Source: Patescibacteria group bacterium | GTDB taxonomy: Bacteria > Patescibacteriota > Patescibacteriia > 2-12-FULL-60-25 | Direction of reading: 5' to 3' | Length of the DNA: 54,819 bases | Assembly: GCA_018830865.1 (NCBI GenBank) | Contig: JAHJRN010000028.1 | Span: forward strand, 1 to 54,819 | Shown here: positions 33,683 to 43,989 of the stretch, piece after piece | How the letters are laid out: each line of letters begins with the position of its first letter | Position numbering within the stretch: position 1 is the first letter of the stretch | Notes under the pieces: generated by a model | Databases searched by the model: none | What the model was told of the DNA's origin: nothing | Seen by the model: only the letters and a program-made list of their open reading frames with translations | Made by a program: the position numbers and the translations under genes

Positions 33683-34804
33683 ATGTCTGTTCTACCTACG
33701 GAAACCAAGCCGGAGGCCGTGGCGATGTCCGAGATGGACGTCCTTCTTGCCGATTCCCCCATCTTCCCGAAGCAGGGCGATGTCGTGAAAGGCACGGTCA
33801 TTTCGGTCGGACGCAACGAGGTCCGCATCGACGTGGGCGGCGTTGCGATAGGTCTCGTCCGTGGCCCGGAGCTCGACCCGAACGCGCACCTCGCTCTCGG
33901 CGACGAGGTCGAGGCGACGGTCATCGACCTTGACAACGAATTCGGCGAACTCGAACTGTCCCTGAAGGGTGCCGGACGCCGAAAGTCCTGGGACAAGCTC
34001 AAGGAACTCTTCACGGGTGGAGGTGTCATTCAGGTGAAGGTCCTCGACGCCAACAAGGGCGGCCTCATCGTCCGTCTCGAAGGCGTGACCGGATTCCTAC
34101 CCGTCTCCCAGCTCTCGCCGGACAACTACCCACGCGTCGCAGGCGGCGAAAAGGCGCGTATCCTCGAGAAGCTCAAGGAACTCGTCGGCGCGAGCATGGA
34201 TGTGAAGGTCATCGACATGAACGAGGAGGAAGAGAAGCTCATCGTCTCGGAGAAGGCCGTATGGGAGACGAAACAGGAAGGCGTCATCTCCAAGCACACC
34301 ATCGGCGAGGTCATCGAAGGCGAGGTCACGGCCGTCACGGATTTCGGCGCGTTCGTCCGCTTCGACGAGAACCTCGAGGGTCTCGTGCACATCTCGGAGA
34401 TCGCCTGGCAGCGCATCGACCACCCGCACGACGTCCTGAAGCCCGGCGATCGCGTGCGTGCCGAAATCATCAACATCGAAGGCTCCAAGATCTTCCTCTC
34501 CATGAAGAAGCTCGTACCTGACCCGTGGAAGAAGGTGAGCGAACGGTACGAACTGAACCAGGTCGTGAAGGGCCGCGTGCTCAAGATCAACCCGTTCGGC
34601 CTGTTCGTCGAACTCGACCCGGAAATCCACGGCCTCGCACATATCAGTGAACTCGCTGCGAAGCCGGTGAAGGACGTAAACGAGATCGCGCGCGTCGGCG
34701 ACGAATTCGACTTCCGCATCGTGTCCATCGACCCGGAGAGCCACCGTCTCGGCCTCTCGCTCAAGAAGGTCAAGGAAGAGGAACCAGAGAAACAGGAGGC
34801 ATAA
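33683..34804 (+). CDS. rpsA: 30S ribosomal protein S1 (four S1 domains)
   Basis: The 373-residue protein is a chain of four S1 (OB-fold) RNA-binding domains beginning at about residues 31, 115, 203 and 288. Each shows the G-x-V-x2-V ... GxxGxV/L pattern, clearest in [30 protein letters not shown] and the last [21 protein letters not shown] (given here as contiguous family-typical segments, each read from the sequence). It is shorter than the six-domain Escherichia form, as in many non-proteobacteria. S1 brings mRNA to the 30S subunit; how it works with leaderless mRNAs is an open question here. ftsH begins 9 nt after its stop. Confidence 0.92.
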   Translation: MSVLPTETKPEAVAMSEMDVLLADSPIFPKQGDVVKGTVISVGRNEVRIDVGGVAIGLVRGPELDPNAHLALGDEVEATVIDLDNEFGELELSLKGAGRRKSWDKLKELFTGGGVIQVKVLDANKGGLIVRLEGVTGFLPVSQLSPDNYPRVAGGEKARILEKLKELVGASMDVKVIDMNEEEEKLIVSEKAVWETKQEGVISKHTIGEVIEGEVTAVTDFGAFVRFDENLEGLVHISEIAWQRIDHPHDVLKPGDRVRAEIINIEGSKIFLSMKKLVPDPWKKVSERYELNQVVKGRVLKINPFGLFVELDPEIHGLAHISELAAKPVKDVNEIARVGDEFDFRIVSIDPESHRLGLSLKKVKEEEPEKQEA

Positions 34805-34813
34805 GCCGGGCGT

Positions 34814-36658
<1,845 letters not shown>

Positions 36659-36665
36659 CTCCCCC

Positions 36666-36695
36666 AACCCCCTCTTCGTCCAAGAGGGGGTTTTT
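36666..36695 (+). terminator. Intrinsic terminator of ftsH
   Basis: AACCCCCTCTT/AAGAGGGGGTT with loop CGTCC, followed by TTTTT. The same arms recur at 37759-37785 and, with changes, at 51877-51904. Confidence 0.92.
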
Positions 36696-36707
36696 GGTTT
36701 TCCTGTG

Positions 36708-36713
36708 CTATAC
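36708..36713 (+). promoter_or_regulatory. Extended -10 promoter, leaderless
   Basis: TGTGCTATACT places TATACT at 36708-36713, 10 nt before ATG 36724. No -35 is seen, since the preceding terminator occupies that position. Confidence 0.5.
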
Positions 36714-36723
36714 TTTTCCTACT

Positions 36724-37737
36724 ATGATCCGCTCCTCCCATCATCGACCCATCTATCGAGAGGTCGTCTTCCATGCGTTCCGGACCGCATGGCAGGAAAA
36801 ACGTTTTTGGCCCATCTCCCTGCTCGCGGGCATCCTCGTGACTGCCGGCTCGTACGACGTCATGCTGAACGCCCTCGCACACATCACGTCGCAGGGACCG
36901 TTCCTCGCCGTCTCCACGGGCTCCGCGTTCGTCCAGCGGCTCGCCGACTCGTCCACCACGGGTCTCGAATGGTTCATCGGCGTCGCAGGCGGCATCGAAG
37001 CCCTCCTCTTCCTCGCGATCCTCATGATCTTCTTCGGAGGTATCTCGTGCATCGCGCAGGGCGCGCTCGTCTACGCCATCGGTGCGCACCGCCGCGGCGA
37101 ACGTACGAAGCTGAAGGACGCGTTCCGCGTGGGCGCCGACGCATTCTGGCCCATCGTGGCGATGAACGTGATGCTCATCGCGCTCGTCTGGATCCTCCGG
37201 TTCCTCGTGGCGTTCCCGCTATTCCTCGCGCTCGACAACACGACCACGACTACGTACCTCATGTACCTCGCGTCGTTCATCGTCTTCATCCCGGTCGCGT
37301 TCTGCCTCGCCATCCTGCAGGTCTTCGCCCTCAACGCGATGATCCTCCAGGGCGCGAACATCGGCGACGCCATCCGGCGCGGATACGTGCTTCTCGCGCG
37401 CAACTGGGTGGTCGTCGTGGAAGCGGCGCTCCTGCAGGCCGTCCTCTCCATCGGGGTGTGGCTCGCGTTCCTCGCGGCGTTCATGTTCGTCATGATCCCC
37501 ATCTTCGCATTCATCGTGACCTCCGCGCTTATCCAGTCCATCGGCCTCTTCACGTTCAGTCTCGTCATCGGCACGCTCATCTTCGTATGCGGCGCCGTCG
37601 TCGCGGCGGCCTTCACGGTCCAGCTCCAGTACGCGACGTGGACACACCTGTACAAGGCGCTGGGCGAAGGAGGCGTCGTCCCCAAGATCCACCGCGTGGT
37701 CCGCAGCCTGACCGGATTCTTCGGCATCAAAAAATAA
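36724..37737 (+). CDS. Multispanning membrane protein, 337 aa
   Basis: About six hydrophobic helices are visible: FWPISLLAGILVTAGSY, IEALLFLAILMIFFGGIS, FWPIVAMNVMLIALVWIL, YLASFIVFIPVAFCLAILQV, LQAVLSIGVWLAFLAAFMFV and the pair around ALIQSIGLFTFSLVIGTLIF. The C-terminus is basic and cytoplasmic. No catalytic motif is seen; the layout resembles the loosely related DUF975/GDPD-membrane-domain type proteins common in small genomes, but I cannot name it. ATG 36724 is chosen because of the -10 box 10 nt upstream; the frame extends ten codons earlier. It is bracketed by two near-identical terminators, so it is a monocistronic unit. Confidence 0.75.
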   Translation: MIRSSHHRPIYREVVFHAFRTAWQEKRFWPISLLAGILVTAGSYDVMLNALAHITSQGPFLAVSTGSAFVQRLADSSTTGLEWFIGVAGGIEALLFLAILMIFFGGISCIAQGALVYAIGAHRRGERTKLKDAFRVGADAFWPIVAMNVMLIALVWILRFLVAFPLFLALDNTTTTTYLMYLASFIVFIPVAFCLAILQVFALNAMILQGANIGDAIRRGYVLLARNWVVVVEAALLQAVLSIGVWLAFLAAFMFVMIPIFAFIVTSALIQSIGLFTFSLVIGTLIFVCGAVVAAAFTVQLQYATWTHLYKALGEGGVVPKIHRVVRSLTGFFGIKK

Positions 37738-37758
37738 CGGAGGAATCGTAACTCCCCC

Positions 37759-37788
37759 AACCCCCTCTTACTCCAAGAGGGGGTTTTG
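37759..37788 (+). terminator. Intrinsic terminator
   Basis: AACCCCCTCTT/AAGAGGGGGTT with loop ACTCC, followed by TTTT. Arms and the 8 bases before them are identical to the terminator of ftsH. Confidence 0.9.
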
Positions 37789-37946
37789 ATTTCTTTAGAT
37801 CTTCCTTTTTGCCACATCGGAAAAGGAAGCGAAAAAGGATGTTGGGGGCGGCAGAACTCGCTCAACGCGCAGGATGTCGAGGAGATGCCTGCGCTATATC
37901 GCTCGAACAGGCTGGCGCCCCCAAACCCCGGGGGATACGAGGAAGA

Positions 37947-37976
37947 ATGACAAACCCTCCACATCTCGGATACAAT
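37947..37976 (+). promoter_or_regulatory. Promoter of the pilB/gspE-like gene, near leaderless
   Basis: ATGACA (37947-37952), 18-bp spacer, TACAAT (37971-37976), 10 nt before ATG 37987. An in-frame ATG at 37975 lies within the -10 and is therefore unlikely to be used. Confidence 0.65.
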
Positions 37977-37986
37977 GCCCGCAGAT

Positions 37987-39834
37987 ATGGCGAAACCTCC
38001 ATCCAAATCCACGCAGTCCATCGAAGAACTCTTCAAGAAACAGGAAGAGGTTGCGGCCCCTGCCCCGCCGAAGGGCTACGTCGCCGGTGGCGCCGCGAAA
38101 GCGGTCAAGAAACCGACCGCGACCGTGAAGGCGGCGTTCGAGCTGACGAAGGAGGAGAAGCTCAAGGAGAAGATGGGCGAGATCGAGCTGGGCGAGATGG
38201 AACGTCGCGCGCAGGAGAAGGCCGCGTCCGTCGGACTGCCCTACATCGATCTGAAAGGATTCCCGGTCGCGCCCGAGGTGCTCGCGCTCCTGCCGCGTGA
38301 GGAGGCCGAGCGCACCCGGACCATCGCGTTCCTGAAGCAGGAGGATGAGATGCGTATCGCCACCACGAAGCCGGGCAAAGAGGCCGACGCCATCGCCCAT
38401 CGTCTCGCGACGGAACAGGGCGCCAACATCCAAATCTACCTCGTTTCGGACCCGAGCATGGACGCGGCGCTGAAGCTGTACGACGCCCTGCCCGAAGTGA
38501 AGGAGGTCATCTACGGCGTGCGCATCGACGAGCAGGCGCTGAAACGCTTCGAGGACGAGGTCACGGACTTCCGCCAGCTGCAGGAACGCCTCGCCAAGGT
38601 CTCGACCACGGACATCATCACCCTCCTCATCGGCGCCGCGCTCAAGAGTGGCGCGTCCGACGTGCATATCGAGGCCGAGGAGAACGACGTGAAGGTGCGC
38701 CTGCGCCTCGACGGGCTCCTGCAGGACGCGGCCAAGATCCCCCGCGAGGCCTGGAAGCAGATGATCAGCCGGCTCAAGCTCCTCGCCGGCGCCAAGATCA
38801 ACGTGGAGGGCGTCCCACAGGACGGACGCATCACCATCTACCTCGCGACCGAGAAGATCGACATCCGCGTCTCGTTCCTGCCCACGGCGTACGGCGAATC
38901 GGTCGTCATGCGTATCCTGCGGCCCAAGGCCATCGCACTCGAATTCGCGAACCTCGGCATCCGCGGCAAGGCGCTGGAGCAGCTCACGCGCGAAATCGAG
39001 CGGCCGAACGGCATGGTGGTCACGACCGGTCCGACCGGATCCGGCAAGACGACCACGCTGTACGCCACGCTGAAGAAGCTGAACACGTCGGACGTGAAAA
39101 TCATCACGCTCGAGGATCCCATCGAATACAAGCTTGAGGGCATCAACCAGAGCCAGGTCGACCATGAGAAGAAATACGACTTCGCGCGCGGGCTGCGCTC
39201 CATCCTCCGCCAGGACCCGGACATCGTGATGGTCGGCGAAATCCGCGACCTCGAGACCGCGGAGATCGCCATCCAGGCGTCGCTCACGGGCCACCTCGTG
39301 CTCTCGACCATCCATACGAACTCCGCGGCCGGCGCCGTCCCCCGCTTCATCTCCATGGGCGTGAAGCCGTTCCTGCTCGCGCCGTCCATCAACGCCATCA
39401 TCGGCCAGCGGCTCGTACGGCGGCTCTGCAAGGACTGCAAGGTCAAGACCGAGCTCCCGCCAGCCGTGCTCGCGCAGGTGAAGGCGACGTTCGAGGCGAT
39501 CCCGAAGAATTCCGGCTACACCGTCGACCTCGGCAAACTCGCGTTCTTCGACGCGCCGAAGGAAAAGAACATGTGCACGACATGCAATGGCCTCGGCTAC
39601 AAGGGGCGCATCGGCATCTACGAGGTCCTTAGCATGAGCAAAGACATCGAGAACCTCATCCTTTCGGGTAACGTCTCGGAATACCAGATGGCAGACGCCG
39701 CGGCGAAACAGGGCATGATCACCATGACGCAAGACGGCCTCCTGAAGGCCCTAGACGGCCTCACGAGCGTCGACGAGGTGCTCCGCGTGGCCGAGATCGA
39801 GGCGGTCGTGGAAGACGTCCCGTCGGAGACGTGA
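37987..39834 (+). CDS. pilB: Type IV pilus assembly / type II secretion ATPase (PilB/GspE family)
   Basis: The 615-residue hexameric motor has an N-terminal MshEN-like domain (about 60-140), a middle domain (TDIITLLIGAALKSGASDVH, DVKVRLRLDGLLQD) and the ATPase: Walker A GPTGSGKTTTLYATL, the Asp box around TLEDPIEYKLEG, Walker B DIVMVGEIRDLETA and the His box TGHLVLSTIHTNSA. The tetra-Cys zinc motif CKDCK ... CTTCNGLGYKGR separates extension ATPases (PilB/GspE) from retraction PilT. It powers pilus extension, and in this group of organisms pili are thought to serve host contact and DNA uptake. No pilin, PilC or PilT genes are in the window. The first residues are low-complexity and Lys/Ala-rich. 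Confidence 0.92.
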   Translation: MAKPPSKSTQSIEELFKKQEEVAAPAPPKGYVAGGAAKAVKKPTATVKAAFELTKEEKLKEKMGEIELGEMERRAQEKAASVGLPYIDLKGFPVAPEVLALLPREEAERTRTIAFLKQEDEMRIATTKPGKEADAIAHRLATEQGANIQIYLVSDPSMDAALKLYDALPEVKEVIYGVRIDEQALKRFEDEVTDFRQLQERLAKVSTTDIITLLIGAALKSGASDVHIEAEENDVKVRLRLDGLLQDAAKIPREAWKQMISRLKLLAGAKINVEGVPQDGRITIYLATEKIDIRVSFLPTAYGESVVMRILRPKAIALEFANLGIRGKALEQLTREIERPNGMVVTTGPTGSGKTTTLYATLKKLNTSDVKIITLEDPIEYKLEGINQSQVDHEKKYDFARGLRSILRQDPDIVMVGEIRDLETAEIAIQASLTGHLVLSTIHTNSAAGAVPRFISMGVKPFLLAPSINAIIGQRLVRRLCKDCKVKTELPPAVLAQVKATFEAIPKNSGYTVDLGKLAFFDAPKEKNMCTTCNGLGYKGRIGIYEVLSMSKDIENLILSGNVSEYQMADAAAKQGMITMTQDGLLKALDGLTSVDEVLRVAEIEAVVEDVPSET

Positions 39835-39848
39835 AGCGACAGGGGAAG

Positions 39849-40283
39849 TTACGCGCCTTTGATATCGACGCGGATGGTCTTTTTTCTTTTCAACCACCCC
39901 TTGATATTCTCCGGCCACTCGATGGCCACGGCCGTCTTTCCGTCCGCGAGCTCCTCGTCGAGGTCGAGCGCGAGGATTTCGGACGGATGTTCGATGCGAT
40001 AGGCGTCGACATGCACAAGGCGCTTCAGCGGTCCGCGGCGATGCAACGGATAGGAGCGGATGAGAGCGAAGGTCGGGCTCCGTGGCACGCGCGTCGCGCC
40101 GAGCGCCTTGGCGAGCGCCTGCACGAACGTGGTCTTGCCCGCGCCGAGCGGTCCGGACAGCGCGAGGATGTCGCCGGGCTTCAGCGTCGACGCGACGTAG
40201 GCGGCAAGGTCGCCCCAGTCCGATGCGGACGGGACGCGGAAGCGCTTGCAGTCGGCACCGTCGTGTATCGTGACCATTCTCAT
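39849..40283 (-). CDS. tsaE: tRNA threonylcarbamoyladenosine biosynthesis ATPase TsaE
   Basis: The 144-residue protein has Walker A GPLGAGKTTFVQALAKALG, then SPTFALIRSY and HVDAYRIEHP, all typical of TsaE. It cooperates with TsaD and TsaB in making t6A at position 37 of ANN-decoding tRNAs. ATG 40283 overlaps the tsaD stop (ATGA at 40283-40280); the long open frame upstream of it is inside tsaD and is not used. No tsaB or tsaC is in the window. Confidence 0.92.
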   Translation of the reverse strand: MRMVTIHDGADCKRFRVPSASDWGDLAAYVASTLKPGDILALSGPLGAGKTTFVQALAKALGATRVPRSPTFALIRSYPLHRRGPLKRLVHVDAYRIEHPSEILALDLDEELADGKTAVAIEWPENIKGWLKRKKTIRVDIKGA

Positions 40284-41308
40284 AGGTCCATCTCGGGTTC
40301 GGCATCCATCTTCTTCCAGTCGTGCGACTCCCCTCTGATGAGATGCCAGGCTCCAGCTGCCGCGATCATAGCCGCGTTGTCGGTGTGGAAGCCGCGCGCC
40401 GGAGCCAACAGTCGGACCCCCTCGAGGTCGCGACGGACAGCCCGCGTCATCCGCTCTTGGAGATACGTGTTCGCGGACACGCCGCCGACGATGCAGATGG
40501 CGGTCGGCTTGACCTGCTTCGCGGCCGCGACGGTCTTCGCGATGAGGACATCCACGATCGCTTCTTGAATCGACGCGCAAAGATCCGCGACAACCCCCTT
40601 GTCGGCCTGCTTCCGTTTCGGCAGCTCGTCCCACACGCGAGCGATCGCGGTCTTCAATCCGGAGAAACTCATGTCGAACGACGCGTCGTGCAGCATGGGA
40701 CGTGGGAGGTCGAACGCGGTCGGGTCGCCGTCTTCCGCGGCCTCGGCGATGGCTGGTCCACCCGGATAGCCGAGGCCCATGAGCTTGGCCGTCTTGTCGA
40801 ACGCCTCCCCTGCCGCGTCGTCACGCGTGCGGCCCAGCACTTCATACGACCCGAAGTCCTTCATGAGCACGAGCTCCGTGTGCCCGCCCGAGACGAGGAG
40901 CGCGAGAAGAGGGAACACCCACTGCCGCCGGTTGCCGGGCACGAGCCACGCGGACGCGAGATGCCCTTCCAAATGGTTCACGCCGACGATGGGCTTGCCG
41001 GTCGCGAACGCGAGCGCACGTGCCGCCTCGACGCCCACGCGAAGCGCAGTCGCGAGCCCCGGCCCCTTGGCCACCGCGATGGCGTCGAACGCTCTGCCTC
41101 GACGCTGGAAGATGGCACGATCGAGGAGCGCCACGATCTCCGCGACATGGAGACGCGCCGCGACCTCGGGGACGACCCCGCCGTAGACGGCGTGGACCGG
41201 AATCTGCGAGGCCGTCTCATGGAACACGCGGCGCACCGCATTCCCGGCGACATCAAGAATCGCGACGGACGTCTCGTCGCAGGAGGTCTCGATGCCGAGG
41301 ATACGCAT
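40280..41308 (-). CDS. tsaD: tRNA N6-adenosine threonylcarbamoyltransferase TsaD
   Basis: The 342-residue enzyme transfers threonylcarbamoyl to A37 of tRNA. The N-terminus MRILGIETSCDETSVA is diagnostic, the metal-binding pair appears as NHLEGHL, and the ASKHA ATPase features LLVSGGHTELVLM and CIVGGVSANTYLQ are in place, with a late DNAAMIAAAGAW. It forms an overlapping pair with tsaE. The start codon lies 7 nt behind a -10 box. AUA-decoding tRNA-Ile (here with UAU) is among the t6A substrates by family knowledge. Confidence 0.97.
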   Translation of the reverse strand: MRILGIETSCDETSVAILDVAGNAVRRVFHETASQIPVHAVYGGVVPEVAARLHVAEIVALLDRAIFQRRGRAFDAIAVAKGPGLATALRVGVEAARALAFATGKPIVGVNHLEGHLASAWLVPGNRRQWVFPLLALLVSGGHTELVLMKDFGSYEVLGRTRDDAAGEAFDKTAKLMGLGYPGGPAIAEAAEDGDPTAFDLPRPMLHDASFDMSFSGLKTAIARVWDELPKRKQADKGVVADLCASIQEAIVDVLIAKTVAAAKQVKPTAICIVGGVSANTYLQERMTRAVRRDLEGVRLLAPARGFHTDNAAMIAAAGAWHLIRGESHDWKKMDAEPEMDL

Positions 41309-41315
41309 GGCGCCA

Positions 41316-41344
41316 AGGCTACCCGTTTTTCCCCTTCGCGTCCA
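41316..41344 (-). promoter_or_regulatory. Promoter of tsaD-tsaE, leaderless
   Basis: On the minus strand TGGACG (41344-41339), 17-bp spacer, TAGCCT (41321-41316), 7 nt before ATG 41308. Confidence 0.55.
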
Positions 41345-41357
41345 CCCCTAATACCCC

Positions 41358-41416
41358 ATGTCATCCTCCCCGAAGGGGTCACGCCAGAGGGGGTGAGGGC
41401 GTTCGGAGGATGACAT
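41358..41416. repeat. Inverted repeat between tsaD and the phosphoribosyltransferase
   Basis: ATGTCATCCTCC (41358-41369) and its perfect complement (41405-41416) flank a 35-nt core with the small hairpin CCCCGAAGGGG. The outer arm AGGATGACAT recurs in the repeat at 45736-45746. Confidence 0.7.
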
Positions 41417-41436
41417 TTCGGATGTCCGACGCGGAC

Positions 41437-41465
41437 GTGACATCTGCCGGCGTGTCGGTTAGGAT
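41437..41465 (+). promoter_or_regulatory. Promoter of the phosphoribosyltransferase gene
   Basis: GTGACA (41437-41442), 17-bp spacer, TAGGAT (41460-41465). The leader is about 23 nt, with GAAAGGGA as a possible ribosome-binding site. Confidence 0.5.
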
Positions 41466-41494
41466 AGGCGTCCACACAGCCGAAAGGGATCGCC

Positions 41495-42007
41495 ATGATG
41501 ACGGACGGACCGAAGAAGATCTACGTCAGCTGGAACACGTACTTTGACCTCCTGCGCACGCTCGTTCAGGCGATCCAGTCCTCGGAGTTCCATCCGAAGC
41601 AAATCGTCTGCATCGCCCGCGGCGGCCTCATCCCCGGGGAAATCCTCTCCCGCGCGATGCACGCGCCCCTAGCCATCATCTCCGTGGCCAGCTATCCGGA
41701 CCAAAAGACAGAACAGGAAAAGATGATGTTCAGCCGCGACCTGACCACCGCGACGCCGCTCCGGCGCCGGTCCGTGCTCGTCGTCGACGACCTGACCGAA
41801 AGCGGCAAGACGCTCCAGATGACCAAGGAGTGGCTCTGCTGGTGGTACGAAATCCCGAAGCATGAGGTGAAGACCGCCACCCTGTGGCACAAGACCTGGT
41901 CGGCCCTCACCCCGGATTTCTACGCCGAGACCGTCACGCCCGACCCCGACACCGGGGTACGCCCCTGGATCGAACAGCCGCAGGAGCTGTTCGCGAATAA
42001 GCTGTAA
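41495..42007 (+). CDS. Purine-type phosphoribosyltransferase
   Basis: The 170-residue protein has a type I PRTase fold: IVCIARGGLIPGEILSRAM in the N-terminal half and the PRPP-binding signature VLVVDDLTESGKTLQ at about 90-104. It resembles the xanthine/hypoxanthine transferases (Gpt-like) that salvage purine bases using PRPP. The exact base is not decidable from sequence. The C-terminal half, with several Trp residues (WLCWWYEIPK, WHKTWSALTP), matches the hood of this subgroup. Two adjacent ATG codons compete as start. Salvage would suit an organism with limited nucleotide synthesis. Confidence 0.85.
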   Translation: MMTDGPKKIYVSWNTYFDLLRTLVQAIQSSEFHPKQIVCIARGGLIPGEILSRAMHAPLAIISVASYPDQKTEQEKMMFSRDLTTATPLRRRSVLVVDDLTESGKTLQMTKEWLCWWYEIPKHEVKTATLWHKTWSALTPDFYAETVTPDPDTGVRPWIEQPQELFANKL

Positions 42008-42064
42008 GGAAAATGGTTCTCGACCTAACGCGCCCTAAAAAAGCGCGTTTAATTTTTTCAAGTT

Positions 42065-42973
42065 TCAGTATCCAAATATCTCGTCCAGTCTCCCACTTTT
42101 AAGCATGCTTAAATTTATAACATAGTCGATTGAATTCATAGCCGCCTCTAGAGAATTCTTCATTTTGAGCCAGCCCGGTCCATCTGTTACCCAGACAAAA
42201 CGCACGTTACTATGTTTTAAATACTTATTTAAATCGATATACTCTCTAGCAATTGAATTCGGCTTTGATCCCGAACTTGTATAACAATTAACCTCGAACA
42301 GTGTGAGCTTATTATGCGGTCTATCAAACACTGCAAAATCAAATCTTCTCTCTCCCCGTCTTTTCAAAAAAACCTCATGAAGAACAAGTGCGGTCCCAAA
42401 TTTATCATTAATTTTTGAAGTTGTGGCCTCTGGCAAATATTCAAGTGACCGCTTCTTACAGAAATCCGCAATAATTGTGTCAGCTAATTTTTCCATGATC
42501 TTCCCCGTACGATTCTTTCTAGCATTCGAATCAAGTCCTACTTCAACACCGAACACATAATCTTCAAGCCTTATAATCTTATTAGATTGAAAAATATCTC
42601 TAATGCCAGACTCGGTAAAAAAATCCCACATCGCAACCTTATCTTCAACTGAAAGCTTAACTTTCTTATCAAAAAGATGACTTCGCTTTTCAGGAAGTAG
42701 TGTATGCCTATCGATTATCGGTAATTCATCGATCTTCTTTTTTCTAGTCGCTATTAATACTAGCAATGCACTCCTTGTCTCGGGATATTTCTCAATTATT
42801 TGAAAAAACTTTTTCTCAAACTCATCCTGCTCCCCAATTAACGAATTAAGAATGTTGAGTTGAATTTTGAGTTCGAATGCTTTTTTGTAGCTATTTTCAA
42901 AATCAGCAAAATAATCCCATGTAATTATGGATTTACGAAGCGTCTGTATGAATCCGTCTAAGTCGTTCTTCAT
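42065..42973 (-). CDS. DpnII/MboI-like type II restriction endonuclease
   Basis: The 302-residue protein resembles the DpnII family, which cuts 5'-GATC. A PD-(D/E)xK nuclease core is seen in GERRFDFAVFDRPHNKLTLF followed by EVNCYTSSGSK (Asp, then Glu-x-Asn/Lys). The preceding segment EVGLDSNARKNRTGKIMEKL and the YIDLNKYLK segment fit the family. It is markedly AT-rich (stretches of A and T, ATA and AAA codons) against its GC-rich neighbours, a sign of horizontal acquisition. The ATG overlaps the methylase stop (42973-42970), so translation is coupled and methylase comes first. Recognition of GATC is inferred from the family. Confidence 0.82.
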   Translation of the reverse strand: MKNDLDGFIQTLRKSIITWDYFADFENSYKKAFELKIQLNILNSLIGEQDEFEKKFFQIIEKYPETRSALLVLIATRKKKIDELPIIDRHTLLPEKRSHLFDKKVKLSVEDKVAMWDFFTESGIRDIFQSNKIIRLEDYVFGVEVGLDSNARKNRTGKIMEKLADTIIADFCKKRSLEYLPEATTSKINDKFGTALVLHEVFLKRRGERRFDFAVFDRPHNKLTLFEVNCYTSSGSKPNSIAREYIDLNKYLKHSNVRFVWVTDGPGWLKMKNSLEAAMNSIDYVINLSMLKSGRLDEIFGY

Positions 42974-43761
42974 TGCAGAATGTCCTTTATTCTCATTATC
43001 GAAAGATCCAAATATTTACCTTCTGTATCAAGACCGATAAATGTTCTTTGACTTTGAGTTGCCGCTATACCTGTCGTCGAACTCCCGGTAAATGGATCGA
43101 GAACCAAATCCCCCCTCTTCGTACTCGCCAAAACAACACGATTAAGCAGAGCGAGTGGCTTTTGGGTTGGATGCTTCCCAAATTTCTTTTCCTCTGGTTT
43201 TGGAGTGCCAATCGCCCAAACTGAACGCATCTGTTTCATGGGCCTCTTTATAGAGTCTTCGGGCCACTCCCCCTCTTTCATCGTCCGATAATCGAAATGA
43301 TGCTTTGCCTTCTTCTCCTTCCTCGCCCAAATCAGCGACTCATGACTCGCGGTAAAATATCGACAGCTCAAATTCGGTGAAGCATTCGGCTTGAACCACG
43401 CGATGTCATTCAGTATGTGGTACCCCAACGCCTGGATAGCGTGGCCACACTGATAGATCGAGTGGTACGTTCCACTTACCCAGAGCGTACCCTCTGGCTT
43501 TAGAACACGATGACATGCCTCAAGCCAAGCGTAGTGAAAATCGTAGTCATCCTTGAACCCCTTACTCTTATCCCAGTCACCCTTATCAACCTTCGCCCTT
43601 CGTCCGGCATGAACGGTGAACCCGCCATTTGAGAGGTTGTACGGCGGGTCAGCAAAAATCATGTCCACCGACTCGGGTTCCATCTGTCCCATGAGCCCGA
43701 TAGAATCTCCGAGGTAGAGGGCGAAGTCCTTATGCTTAAAATAGGGCTTATTTTGGATCAT
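42970..43761 (-). CDS. DpnA-like DNA adenine N6-methyltransferase
   Basis: The product (263 residues from ATG 43761) is a beta-class adenine methylase with permuted motifs: catalytic DPPYNLSNGG near the N-terminus, SAM-binding DPFTGSSTTGIAA near the C-terminus. KGDWDKSKGF, PNLSCRYFTASHESLIWARK and KHPTQKPLALLNRVVLASTK match DpnA (the second methylase of the Streptococcus DpnII system), which also methylates single-stranded DNA. The main double-strand methylase DpnM is not present, so this single enzyme must protect the host. ATG 43773 is an alternative start. GC content is intermediate. GATC sites are plentiful across the window, so no avoidance is visible. Confidence 0.88.
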   Translation of the reverse strand: MIQNKPYFKHKDFALYLGDSIGLMGQMEPESVDMIFADPPYNLSNGGFTVHAGRRAKVDKGDWDKSKGFKDDYDFHYAWLEACHRVLKPEGTLWVSGTYHSIYQCGHAIQALGYHILNDIAWFKPNASPNLSCRYFTASHESLIWARKEKKAKHHFDYRTMKEGEWPEDSIKRPMKQMRSVWAIGTPKPEEKKFGKHPTQKPLALLNRVVLASTKRGDLVLDPFTGSSTTGIAATQSQRTFIGLDTEGKYLDLSIMRIKDILQ

Positions 43762-43815
43762 TTTTGTATACATTCCCAAAAGCGATCGGATCGTACCACT
43801 AACGGAATAATAGAT
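43756..43815 (-). promoter_or_regulatory. Restriction-modification promoter region with four GATC sites
   Basis: TATTAT (43811-43806 on the minus strand) is a likely -10, with a poor -35. GATC occurs at 43756-43759, 43784-43787, 43789-43792 and 43812-43815, the last directly adjoining the -10. Methylation-dependent feedback on the operon is possible. Confidence 0.4.
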
Positions 43816-43843
43816 CACAACCTAGCGACGTTTTCATAACAAA

Positions 43844-43861
43844 CACCGCCCTTGCAGGCGG
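43844..43861 (-). terminator. Terminator of tRNA-Glu
   Basis: ACCGCC/GGCGGT with a 6-nt loop, followed on the minus strand by GTTTGTT, 10 nt behind the tRNA. Confidence 0.6.
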
Positions 43862-43870
43862 TCTTTGTTC

Positions 43871-43945
43871 TGGTAGCCCCTAGGGGAATCGAACCCCTGT
43901 TAACGGCTTGAAAAGCCGCTGTCCTAACCATTAGACGAAGGGGCC
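43871..43945 (-). tRNA. tRNA-Glu (anticodon UUC), CCA encoded
   Basis: The minus strand folds with acceptor GGCCCCT/AGGGGCT (one G-U pair), discriminator A and CCA. The anticodon stem GCGGC/GCCGT encloses TTTTCAA, so the anticodon is UUC. T-arm AGGGG/CCCCT encloses TTCGATT. Confidence 0.94.
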
Positions 43946-43989
43946 AAGCGGCAGGAATATATCAAAACGATCAGGTTCGGTCAAGATAC

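Noticed and set aside
37894-39732. 612-codon frame antisense to pilB
   Set aside because: The plus strand encodes an unmistakable PilB/GspE ATPase; the antisense product is rich in Arg, His, Asp and Leu with no domain pattern.
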